Below are positions 1 through 7,133 of a DNA stretch of 64,000 nucleotides, piece after piece. The notes under the pieces were generated by a model. That model had not been told where the DNA came from. It did not search any database and saw only the letters and a program-made list of their open reading frames with translations. Source of the DNA: DATLGB01 sp037724045 (lineage in GTDB: Bacteria; Actinomycetota; Thermoleophilia; Solirubrobacterales; Solirubrobacteraceae); NCBI GenBank assembly GCA_037724045.1, contig JBBJOW010000002.1:1-64000 (forward strand). Direction: 5' to 3'. The stretch's first letter is position 1, and each line of letters begins with the position of its first letter. The position numbers and the translations under genes are program-made.

Positions 1-1347
1 GGCGAGCTGCGCACCGAGGACATCGAGACCGAGGTCTTCTTCCTGCCGGCCGCCAACCACACGGAGAAGGACGGCTCGTTCACCAACACGCAGCGGCTGC
101 TGCAGTGGCACAACAAGGCGGTCGAGCCCCCGGGGGACTGCCGCTCGGAGCTGCACTTCACGTTCCATCTCATCCGCCGTATCCGCGAGAAGCTGGCCGA
201 CTCCACCGAGCCGCGCGACCGGGCCATCCTCGACCTGACCTGGGCGTATCCGGTCCACGGAGAGACGGCCGAGCCAGACGCGGAGGCGGTGCTTCACGAG
301 ATCTCCGGCTTCACGGTCGCCGAAGGCGCGCCCGTCGACGGCTACATGGACCTCGAGGGCGACGGCTCGACGGCGTGCGGCTGCTGGATCTACTCGGGCT
401 GCCGGGCCGACGGGGTCAACCAGACTGCGCGGAGGCGCCCAGGCGCCGAGCAGTCCTGGATGGCCCCCGACTGGGGCTGGGCCTGGCCCTACAACCGTCG
501 CATCCTCTACAACCGCGCGTCCGCGGACCCGGCCGGCAGGCCGTGGAGCGAGCGCAAGCGCCTGATCGAGTGGGACGCCCAGGCCGGCAGGTGGGTCGGC
601 GACGACATCCCGGACTTCAAGGTCACCATGCCGCCCGATCACGTTCCGGGGCCTGATGACACCGCCGAGGATGCGCTGCGCGGCGACGCCCCGTTCGTCA
701 TGCAGGCCGACGGGCTCGGCTGGCTGTTCTCGCCGACGGGGCTCGTCGACGGGCCGCTGCCCGTGCACTACGAGCCGCACGAGTCGCCGGTCCGCAATCC
801 GCTGCACCCCGCCGCGCAGGCGAGCCCGTCTCGCAAGCAGTACACCCGCGACGACAACCGCTACAACCCGACCGTCGGCGACCCGGGCGCCGAGGTCTTC
901 CCCTTCGCGTTCATGACCTACCGCATCGCCGAGCACCACACGGCGGGCGGCATGTCGCGCTTCCTGCCCTATCTGAGCGAGCTGGCGCCGGATCCGTTCG
1001 TGGAGGTGTCACCCGCCCTCGCGCAGCTGCGCGGCCTGGTGCACGGCGAATGGGTGACGGTGGTGACGATGCGCTCCGCGATCGAGGCCCGCGCGCTGGT
1101 GACCGACCGGATGACCCCCCAGACCATCGACGGCGTCGAGGTGCACACCGTCGGCGCGCCGTATCACTGGGGGCCCAATGGCCTTGCGAGGGGCGACTCC
1201 GCCAACGACCTCATGCCGCTCGTCCTCGACGCGAACGTGGGGATCTCCGAGTTCAAGGTCGCCACCTGCGACGTCGTGCCGGGCCGGCGCCCGCGCGGGC
1301 CGGCCCTGCTCGAGTTCGTCCAGGGCTACCGCGAGCGGGCCCGATGA
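1..1347 (+). CDS. fdhA: Formate dehydrogenase catalytic (major) subunit, C-terminal part
   Basis: Catalytic molybdopterin subunit of a respiratory-type formate dehydrogenase, oxidising formate and passing electrons to the Fe-S subunit encoded next. The reading frame is open from base 1, so the N-terminus with its Fe-S cluster and active-site Cys/Sec lies outside the window; 448 residues are present. Seen: FFLPAANHTEKDG near residue 14 and NTQRLLQWHNKA, both typical of this family, and a C-terminal molybdopterin-dinucleotide-binding domain (about residues 290-440) with EHHTAGGMSRF and GAPYHWGPNGL. Its stop overlaps the next start (ATGA), so the three fdh genes are translationally coupled. Selenocysteine use cannot be judged here. 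The family is clear; the physiological electron acceptor is not. Confidence 0.93.
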   Translation, partial: GELRTEDIETEVFFLPAANHTEKDGSFTNTQRLLQWHNKAVEPPGDCRSELHFTFHLIRRIREKLADSTEPRDRAILDLTWAYPVHGETAEPDAEAVLHEISGFTVAEGAPVDGYMDLEGDGSTACGCWIYSGCRADGVNQTARRRPGAEQSWMAPDWGWAWPYNRRILYNRASADPAGRPWSERKRLIEWDAQAGRWVGDDIPDFKVTMPPDHVPGPDDTAEDALRGDAPFVMQADGLGWLFSPTGLVDGPLPVHYEPHESPVRNPLHPAAQASPSRKQYTRDDNRYNPTVGDPGAEVFPFAFMTYRIAEHHTAGGMSRFLPYLSELAPDPFVEVSPALAQLRGLVHGEWVTVVTMRSAIEARALVTDRMTPQTIDGVEVHTVGAPYHWGPNGLARGDSANDLMPLVLDANVGISEFKVATCDVVPGRRPRGPALLEFVQGYRERAR

Positions 1348-2138
1348 GCGCGTACGGCGTCGAGGCCCGCGAGCGGGTCGGCTTCTTCACCGACACGTCG
1401 CTGTGCATCGGCTGCAAAGCGTGCGAGGTCGCGTGCAAGGAGTGGAATCAGATCGATCCCGCCCACCCCGGCCTCGACTTCCTCGGTCTCTCGATGGACA
1501 ACACCGGAGCGCTCGGGGCGAGCACGTGGCGCCACGTCGCCTTCGTCGAACAGCAGGTCGAGGATCCCGCCGACGCGCTGCGCTGGCTGATGTCCTCCGA
1601 CGTGTGCAAGCACTGCACCCACGCGGCGTGCCTCGAGGTGTGCCCGACCGGCTCGCTGTTCCGCACGGAGTTCGGCACCGTCGTCGTCCAGGAGGACATC
1701 TGCAACGGCTGCGGCTACTGCGTGCCCGCGTGCCCGTTCGGGGTGCTCGACCGCCGGCCCGACGACGGCCGCGTGCACAAGTGCACCCTCTGCTACGACC
1801 GGTTGCAGGACGATCTCGAGCCGGCATGCGCGAAGGCGTGCCCGACCAACTCGATCCAGTTCGGACCCCTCGAGGTGCTGCACCGCCACGCCGACGCGCG
1901 TGTCGAGGCGCTGCACGCGCGCGGGGAGGCCGGTGCGCAGCTCTACCTGCGCGGAGAAGACGACGGGATCGCCGGTGGCGGGGCGTTCTTCCTGCTGCTC
2001 GACGATCCGGAGGTCTACGGGCTGCCACCCGACCCGGTCGACCCGACCCATCACCTCGGCGAGTCGTGGCGGGCGGCGATCGGCGCGGCGGCGGGGATCA
2101 CCGTCGCCGTCGCTGGGGCGCTGTTGTGGGCACGGTGA
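1344..2138 (+). CDS. fdhB: Formate dehydrogenase iron-sulfur (beta) subunit
   Basis: Electron-transfer subunit of 264 residues carrying ferredoxin-type clusters. Four Cys clusters are visible: CIGCKACEVAC (Cys21-31), CKHCTHAACLEVCP, CNGCGYCVPACP, and CTLC with a later ACAKACP, enough for four [4Fe-4S] centres as in FdnH/FdoH. A single hydrophobic C-terminal helix (about residues 241-262, ending LLWAR) would anchor it to the membrane beside the NrfD-like protein. The start is the ATG overlapping the upstream stop; longer in-frame extensions upstream lie inside fdhA and were rejected. Its own stop overlaps the ATG of the next gene. Confidence 0.93.
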   Translation: MSAYGVEARERVGFFTDTSLCIGCKACEVACKEWNQIDPAHPGLDFLGLSMDNTGALGASTWRHVAFVEQQVEDPADALRWLMSSDVCKHCTHAACLEVCPTGSLFRTEFGTVVVQEDICNGCGYCVPACPFGVLDRRPDDGRVHKCTLCYDRLQDDLEPACAKACPTNSIQFGPLEVLHRHADARVEALHARGEAGAQLYLRGEDDGIAGGGAFFLLLDDPEVYGLPPDPVDPTHHLGESWRAAIGAAAGITVAVAGALLWAR

Positions 2139-3031
2139 TGCGCGACGGCGCCCCAGTGGTACCGCGTGCCGAGCCGCGCTCCTATTACGGGCGGCCGATC
2201 CTCAAGGCGCCCGTGTGGACGTGGGAGGTCCCGACCTACTTCTTCGCCGGCGGTCTGGCCGGCGCGGCGGCACCGCTGGCCCTGGGCGCCCGCGCGGCGG
2301 GCAACGTTCCGCTCGCCCGCCGGGCCGCTCTGCTCTCTCTGGCCGGCGCGGGCGTCTCCCCCGCGCTGCTGATCTCCGACCTCGGGCGGCCCGAGCGCTT
2401 CTACCGGATGCTGCGCGTGTTCAAGCCGACCTCGCCGATGAGCGTCGGCACCTGGGTGCTGTCGGCCTTCGGGACGGCGACCGGGCTGGCCAGCGGCTGG
2501 CAGCTCCTCGGCGTCCCCGGCCCGCGCGTCGGCGTGCCGGCCGCGGTGGTCGCCGCGCTGACCGGCCCGGTGATCTCCACCTACACGGCCGTCCTGATCG
2601 CCCAGACCTCCGTGCCGGTCTGGCACGACGCGCGCCGGACGCTGCCCTGGGTGTTCGCGGGCTCGTCGCTGGCCAGCGCAGGCGGCGCCGTCGCCTCGCT
2701 GACCCCCCGCGAACACGCCGGCGCGGCCTACGCGCTCGCCGTCGCGGGCGCGGCCCTGGAGCTCGGTGCGGACGCGGTGATGACACGGTCGCTTGACGCG
2801 CGTATCGCCGCGAGCTACGAGTACCCCTCCGTCAAACCCCTGCACCGCGGCGCGCAGGCCTGCGCGGTCGCCGGCGGGCTGCTCGCCGCCCGCAGGTCAC
2901 GGGCGGCCGGGCTGCTGCTGTGCGCGGGCTCGGCCCTGACCCGGCTCGCGGTCTTCCGCGCCGGCACCGCCTCGGCTGCCGATCCCGTGCAGACCGTCGG
3001 CCCCCAGCGCGAGCGCGTCAGCTCGGATTGA
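2138..3031 (+). CDS. NrfD/PsrC-family membrane anchor of the formate dehydrogenase
   Basis: Polytopic membrane protein of 297 residues that would exchange electrons with the quinone pool. It is rich in hydrophobic segments (I count about eight), starting with VPTYFFAGGLAGAAAPL near residue 30, and carries the SDLGRPERFYRMLRVFKP stretch characteristic of NrfD/polysulfide-reductase anchors. The ATG sits in the TGATG overlap with the Fe-S gene. The trio catalytic-FeS-NrfD replaces the cytochrome b gamma subunit of E. coli FdnGHI; that arrangement is common in actinobacteria. The last 14 bases overlap the convergent PRC-barrel gene. Confidence 0.88.
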   Translation: MRDGAPVVPRAEPRSYYGRPILKAPVWTWEVPTYFFAGGLAGAAAPLALGARAAGNVPLARRAALLSLAGAGVSPALLISDLGRPERFYRMLRVFKPTSPMSVGTWVLSAFGTATGLASGWQLLGVPGPRVGVPAAVVAALTGPVISTYTAVLIAQTSVPVWHDARRTLPWVFAGSSLASAGGAVASLTPREHAGAAYALAVAGAALELGADAVMTRSLDARIAASYEYPSVKPLHRGAQACAVAGGLLAARRSRAAGLLLCAGSALTRLAVFRAGTASAADPVQTVGPQRERVSSD

Positions 3032-3476
3032 CGTCGCGGTTACGCACGCGCTCGACGCGCGCGGCGGCGATGCGGCGGTCCTCGTCGGCCTTGGCGGCCG
3101 CCTCCTCGGCCGCCCGGGCCTGCGCGGCGGCGTCCTCGGCGTCGACGGCCGCGCGGGCGGCGGCGGCGTCGGCCTCCTCGGCGCGTTCCTCGGCCTCGCG
3201 GATGTCGGCCAGGCGCTTGTCGCGGTCCGCCGAGGACTCGAGGCCGCTGACGTCGTGGTCGTCGGCCAGGGTCTGCTCGACCTTCAGCGAGTCGCGCGTG
3301 GCGGCCGCGCCGGCGAGCGGGACGTAGATCCGCTTGCGCGAGAGGGCGCCGGGCTTGACCTCACCGACCTCCGGGTCCTCGCCGCGGAAGTAGACCTCCT
3401 TCAGCTTGCCCAGCTTGTTGCCGTCGCCGTCGAGCACTTCGCGCCCGATCCAGTCTTCGATGCGCTCGATGTCCAT
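3018..3476 (-). CDS. PRC-barrel domain protein with Ala/Glu helical tail
   Basis: Protein of 152 residues. Residues 1-75 form a PRC-barrel-like beta domain (IGREVLDGDGNKLGKLKEVYF, followed by KRIYVPLAGA). Residues 80-145 are charged and alanine rich, almost certainly a long helix or coiled coil. Such proteins occur in stress and cell-envelope contexts in actinobacteria, but no specific reaction is known. It is convergent with the formate dehydrogenase operon and divergent from the methyltransferase at 3501/3580, with only about 25 bp between the two starts, so a shared promoter region is likely. Confidence 0.8.
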   Translation of the reverse strand: MDIERIEDWIGREVLDGDGNKLGKLKEVYFRGEDPEVGEVKPGALSRKRIYVPLAGAAATRDSLKVEQTLADDHDVSGLESSADRDKRLADIREAEERAEEADAAAARAAVDAEDAAAQARAAEEAAAKADEDRRIAAARVERVRNRDVNPS

Positions 3477-3579
3477 GCCGCAGGTCTACCCTCGGCCCGA
3501 GTGACCGACGCCTGGCGCGCGAACCATCCGTGGGCGGCCGTCTACGACTTCCTCGTCGAGCGCTCGGCGCTCGGCGGGG

Positions 3580-4131
3580 ATGGGCTCGGACCTCGGCAAG
3601 CTCTACGCGGCGGCCCAGGAGATCGGCCGGCTGCCCGCCGGTGCGGCGGTGCTGGACGTCCCGTGCGGCGGTGGGGTCGCGCTGCGCGGCGTCCAACCGG
3701 GCCAGGACGTCCGCTACGTGGCCGCCGACATCGCGCCGGCCATGCTCGAGCGCACGCGCCGCGCGGCCGCGAAGCGCGGCGTGGAGATCGAGGCGGTGGA
3801 GGCCGACGCCGGGGCGCTGCCGTTCGAGACCGCATCGTTCGACCTCGTCGTCTGCTTCACCAGCCTGCACTGCTTCCCGGATCCGGCGCGTGCGGTCAAG
3901 GAGCTCGCGCGCGTGCTGCGGCCGGGCGGCCGCGTCACGGGTTCGGCCCTCCTCACGGACTCCGGCCTGCGCTTCAAGCCGATGATCGCGGCCGGCCGGC
4001 TCGGCGGGCTGCTCGGGCGCAGCGGCACGGACGCCGACCTGCGCCGCTGGCTGGCCTGGGCGGGCTTCGTCGAGATCGAACTGGACCGCTCCGGCGGCCT
4101 GACGTACTTCACGGGACGCCGTGCCGGCTGA
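3580..4131 (+). CDS. SAM-dependent methyltransferase (class I), probably frameshifted at the 5' end
   Basis: The frame starting at ATG 3580 gives 183 residues with the class I SAM fold: VLDVPCGGGVALR (motif I), AADIAPAMLERTR (motif II), FDLVVCFTSLHCFPD and a later RVLRPGGRV. The natural N-terminus seems to be in another frame: GTG 3501 opens a peptide (AWRANHPWAAVYDFLVERSALGG) that resembles the start of this family and breaks exactly at the GGGG run 3576-3579. Removing one G would join both frames into about 209 residues. Either a recent mutation or a base-call error. The substrate is unknown. The 3' end overlaps a GNAT relic. Confidence 0.75.
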   Translation: MGSDLGKLYAAAQEIGRLPAGAAVLDVPCGGGVALRGVQPGQDVRYVAADIAPAMLERTRRAAAKRGVEIEAVEADAGALPFETASFDLVVCFTSLHCFPDPARAVKELARVLRPGGRVTGSALLTDSGLRFKPMIAAGRLGGLLGRSGTDADLRRWLAWAGFVEIELDRSGGLTYFTGRRAG

Positions 4132-4292
4132 GGTCCGCGACCTGCGCGCGAGCGACCGCGCGGCCTGGCAGCCGCTGCGGGTCGGCCTGGCCCACGTGAT
4201 CGTGCATCCGTCGATGTGGACGAAGGGGCGTTACGCGCCGTAACGACAAGGTGGCCCACCGCACCTCGTTCATCGTCTACGAGCGGGGCTGA
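4121..4292 (+). pseudogene. GNAT acetyltransferase relic (both ends only)
   Basis: GTG 4121 opens EVRDLRASDRAAWQPL, the typical first strand and helix of a small GNAT acetyltransferase, but the frame stops at 4243 after 40 residues. Immediately downstream, in another frame (4245-4292), DKVAHRTSFIVYERG and a stop look like the family's usual C-terminal end. The acetyl-CoA-binding middle is missing. The start overlaps the end of the methyltransferase, as an intact coupled gene would. Call rests on two short stretches, so it is moderate at best. Confidence 0.5.
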
Positions 4293-4350
4293 TCGCAGCC
4301 ATAACCGATCGCGGTGGCGCGCGGCGAAGCCGGGGATAAGGTCAGCGCCC

Positions 4351-5001
4351 GTGCCCGAGTCCTTCCGCCGCGGCGTCCGCCTCGGGCTGCCCTACGCGGC
4401 GGCAGGGTTCGTGCTGTCGCTCTCCTTCGGGGTGCTCGCACGCCAGGGCGGCTTCAGCGCGCTGCAGGCGATCGTCATGTCGGTGGTCGTCTTCGCCGGC
4501 TCCGCGCAGTTCGCGGCCGTGACGATCGTGTCGGGGGGCGGCTCGGTGCTGGCGGCGGTGGCCGCGGCCAGCCTCGCGAACTCGCGCTTCCTGCCGATGG
4601 GCATCGGGCTCGCGCCGTCACTGCCCGGCGGGCCGCTGTCCCGCGCACTGCAGGGCCAGGCGGTCGTCGACGCCTCGTGGGCGATGGCCAGCCGCGGGGA
4701 CGGCACGTTCGACCGCTGGCAGCTGTTCGGCTCGACGGCGCCCCAGTACGTGACCTGGGCGGCGGGAACCGCGGTGGGCGCGCTGCTGGGGTCAGACCTC
4801 GGCGACACCGATCGCCTCGGACTCGACGCCCTCTTCCCGGCGTTCTTCGTCGCGCTGCTGATCGCCGAGCTGCAGGACCGCCAGGCCCGCGGCATCGCGC
4901 TCGCCGGCGCGCTCATCGCGCTTGCGCTGGTGCCCATGGCCCCGGCGGGCGTCCCCATCCTCGCCGCCAGCGTCGCCGCGCTCATCGGGATGCGCCGGTG
5001 A
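4351..5001 (+). CDS. azlC: AzlC-family branched-chain amino acid exporter subunit
   Basis: Membrane protein of 216 residues that pairs with AzlD to export branched-chain or other neutral amino acids. Seen: the AzlC signature SLSFGVLARQGGFSALQAIVMS followed by FAGSAQFAAV, then NSRFLPMG, and five or more hydrophobic segments. GTG 4351 is chosen because an upstream extension runs through the GNAT relic and is polar. The stop overlaps the azlD start (GTGA), the usual arrangement for the pair. Confidence 0.9.
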   Translation: MPESFRRGVRLGLPYAAAGFVLSLSFGVLARQGGFSALQAIVMSVVVFAGSAQFAAVTIVSGGGSVLAAVAAASLANSRFLPMGIGLAPSLPGGPLSRALQGQAVVDASWAMASRGDGTFDRWQLFGSTAPQYVTWAAGTAVGALLGSDLGDTDRLGLDALFPAFFVALLIAELQDRQARGIALAGALIALALVPMAPAGVPILAASVAALIGMRR

Positions 5002-5300
5002 CGATCTGGCTGCTGATCGGGCTATGCGCGGTGGTCACCATGGCCATCAAGGCCGCCGGGCCGATCGCCCTCGGCGGCCGCGAGCTCCCACCGCGCTTCT
5101 CGGCGGTCATCGGCTCCATGGCGCCGGCCCTCCTGGCCGCGCTCGTGGTGACCACGGCGCTCGCGAACGGTGAGAGGATCGCGGCAGGCGCCGACACCGC
5201 GGGTGTCGCCGTCGCCGGTGTGGCCGCGTGGCGCGGCGCGAACGTCATCCTCGTGGTGCTGCTCGCCGCCGGCGTCACCGCGGGGCTGCGCGCGCTGTAG
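4998..5300 (+). CDS. azlD: AzlD-family membrane protein
   Basis: Small hydrophobic partner of AzlC, 100 residues with about three to four membrane segments, containing KAAGPIALGGRELPPR and a C-terminal WRGANVILVVLLAAGVTAGLRAL-type helix. It starts at a GTG overlapping the azlC stop. The last 26 bases overlap the end of the convergent decarboxylase gene. Confidence 0.87.
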   Translation: MTIWLLIGLCAVVTMAIKAAGPIALGGRELPPRFSAVIGSMAPALLAALVVTTALANGERIAAGADTAGVAVAGVAAWRGANVILVVLLAAGVTAGLRAL

Positions 5301-6666
5301 CCCCCGTGATCGTGTCCCACAGCCGGTCGACGTGGACCGCGGTGGTGTGCGTCTGACCGATCGAGACGCGGATGAATCGCGTGTCGCCGAGCGCCGAGGC
5401 GGTCACCTGCGAGTGCCCCGTCGCGTTGATGGCGGCAGCCAGCGCGTCCGTCGCCGCGTTGCCGTCGACATGGCGGAAGGACACGAGCGCGAAAGACCGC
5501 GGCGCGACGTGCTCGAGGGCGGGATGGCCGTCGACGCGCCCGGCGAGGTCCGTCGCCAGGGCGATGTGCTCGGCCACGTGGTGGCGCAGCCCGCGCGCGC
5601 CGTAGCTGCGCAGCACCCACCAAAGCTTCAAGGCCCGGAAGCGCCGGCCCAGCGGCACCTGCCAGTCGCGCAGGTCGGTGACGGCACCCGAATCCGAGGC
5701 GGCGTTGCGCAGGTAGGGCGGGGTGTCGGACAACGTGTCCAGCATGGGCGCGCGGTCGGCCCACCAGAGCACGTTGCAGTCGAAGTTCGTGAACAGCCAC
5801 TTATGCGGATTGAACGTGTAGGAGTCCACCCGCTCGACGCCGCGCTGGTGGACGCGCTGCTCGGGTAGCACCATCGCCGACCCCGCCCACGCCGCGTCGA
5901 CGTGGTGCCAGAGGCCGTGCTCGTGCGCGACGTCGGCGATCGCGTCGATGGGGTCCACCGCGCCGGTGCCCGTGGTGCCGATCGCGCTCGTCACGATCGC
6001 GGGCCGCAGGCCCCTGTCCAGGTCTTCGAGCACCGCGCGGCGCAGAACCCCCGGGTCCAGGGCGTAGGCGTCTGGAGTCGTCGCCAGCTTGCGCACCTCG
6101 AGCCCGGCGACGCGCGCACCGCGGGCGACGGATGCGTGCGCCTGATCGGAGCAGTAGGCCACGTCCCCGCGCCCGCGCGCGACGACATGCACGAGGTGCG
6201 TGGCGTCGGACGCGCTCATCTGGATCGAGCCGCCGCCCGGGCCGTCGACATGGGTGAAGTGGCGCGGCAGCCCGAGCAGCTCCACCAGCCAGTCGACCAC
6301 GCGGAGCTCGATCTCCGTGCACGCCGGGCTCGTCGCCCACAGCATGCCCTGGACGCCGAGCCCGGCCGCGGCCAGCTCGGCGAGGATGGACGGGCCCGAC
6401 GTGTTGGCCGGGAAGTACGCGAACCACCCGGGCGACTGCCAGTGGGTGATGCCCGGCAGGACGACCTCGTCGAGGTCGCGCAGGATCGCCGCGAAGTCCT
6501 CCGGCTCCTCGGGCGCCTGTGCGGGCAGGCGCGCGGCGATCTCCCCGGGCGCGACGCCGGGCGTGACCGGCAGCTCACCGACGCGCTCCATGTAGTCGGC
6601 GATCCAGTCGACCACCGCATGCCCGTGGCGGCGGAACTCGTCGGGATCCATGTGGAAACCGTTCAC
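5275..6666 (-). CDS. PLP-dependent group II (aromatic amino acid type) decarboxylase
   Basis: Protein of 463 residues of the glutamate/aromatic-L-amino-acid decarboxylase family. Visible: N-terminal helix HAVVDWIADYMERVGELPV, THWQSPGWFAYFPANTSGPS near residue 75, HHVDAAWAGSA with the PLP-ring-interacting Asp, and SYTFNPHKWLFTNFDC whose Lys (about residue 290) should form the Schiff base. Length fits AADC-type enzymes. Substrate (tryptophan, tyrosine, DOPA) cannot be told. The GTG start at 6666 overlaps the stop of the upstream P450 relic (GTGA), so it was once the downstream gene of a coupled set with the acyl-CoA carboxylase genes. Confidence 0.92.
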   Translation of the reverse strand: MNGFHMDPDEFRRHGHAVVDWIADYMERVGELPVTPGVAPGEIAARLPAQAPEEPEDFAAILRDLDEVVLPGITHWQSPGWFAYFPANTSGPSILAELAAAGLGVQGMLWATSPACTEIELRVVDWLVELLGLPRHFTHVDGPGGGSIQMSASDATHLVHVVARGRGDVAYCSDQAHASVARGARVAGLEVRKLATTPDAYALDPGVLRRAVLEDLDRGLRPAIVTSAIGTTGTGAVDPIDAIADVAHEHGLWHHVDAAWAGSAMVLPEQRVHQRGVERVDSYTFNPHKWLFTNFDCNVLWWADRAPMLDTLSDTPPYLRNAASDSGAVTDLRDWQVPLGRRFRALKLWWVLRSYGARGLRHHVAEHIALATDLAGRVDGHPALEHVAPRSFALVSFRHVDGNAATDALAAAINATGHSQVTASALGDTRFIRVSIGQTHTTAVHVDRLWDTITGATARAAPR

Positions 6667-7133
6667 CGCGAGTAGGGCAGCGCCTTGACCCCGTCGACGA
6701 AGTTGCCGACGAGATGGCGCGGCTCGCCGACCTCGAGGTGGCGGTTGGGGTCGCGGCGCACGTCGAAGCGCTCCGGTGCCGCGAAGGCCCCCGGATCGTG
6801 TGGCTACGCCGCCTTCCAGAGCGTGTTGCTGACGTCGCTCGGGGCTACCCAGCGGGGCTTGTCCGTGTCGCGAAGGGCTTGGAGGACATCGGGGGGAGCG
6901 CCGTTGCGTTCGAAGACCGCGATGACGGTGGCCTTGTCAGCGGGCCATTTCAGTCCCTGGGCGTACTTACGGGTGGCGTCGAGCGGCGTCTCTTGCATCT
7001 CTCTCCTCGGTGGAACGGCTCGGGCGAAATGTACAGGCGCGTGTCCTTGGGCGCGCCGAAGCGCGGCGAAGGCCTCGGCCCGCTGATCGGGCGTCGAGTC
7101 CCAGAAGGCCATGTCTGACAGGTCGAGGCTCAC
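6663..7133 (-). pseudogene. Cytochrome P450 relic: N- and C-terminal ends flanking a small inserted gene
   Basis: From 7133 the peptide DLSDMAFWDSTPDQRAEAFAALRR and PVHFAR is a standard bacterial P450 N-terminus, lasting about 45 residues. Between 6800 and 6663 DPGAFAAPERFDVRRDPNRHL is the P450 region just before the heme loop, and NFVDGVKALPYSR with stop matches the usual P450 C-terminal end; the Cys heme loop between them is missing. A DUF2795-like gene occupies the middle (6804-6998). The P450 start overlaps the stop of the biotin carboxylase gene (7130-7133) and its stop overlaps the decarboxylase start, so the operon joints survive while the enzyme is destroyed. Confidence 0.7.
6804..6998 (-). 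CDS. DUF2795-like small protein inside the P450 relic
   Basis: ATG at 6998 preceded by a strong GAGGAGAGAG ribosome-binding site gives 64 residues with KYAQGLKWPADKATV, ERNGAPPDVLQALRD and SDVSNTL, the pattern of the DUF2795 family of small actinobacterial proteins with no firm function. A longer in-frame reading to 7133 fuses it to the P450 N-terminus, but the good internal RBS and the independent domain argue for the short start. It ends 138 bases before the decarboxylase start. Confidence 0.7.
   Translation of the reverse strand: MQETPLDATRKYAQGLKWPADKATVIAVFERNGAPPDVLQALRDTDKPRWVAPSDVSNTLWKAA

Noticed and set aside
1050..1343. 5' extension of the Fe-S subunit
   Set aside because: Lies entirely inside the catalytic subunit gene; the ATG at 1344 directly precedes the ferredoxin domain and overlaps the upstream stop.
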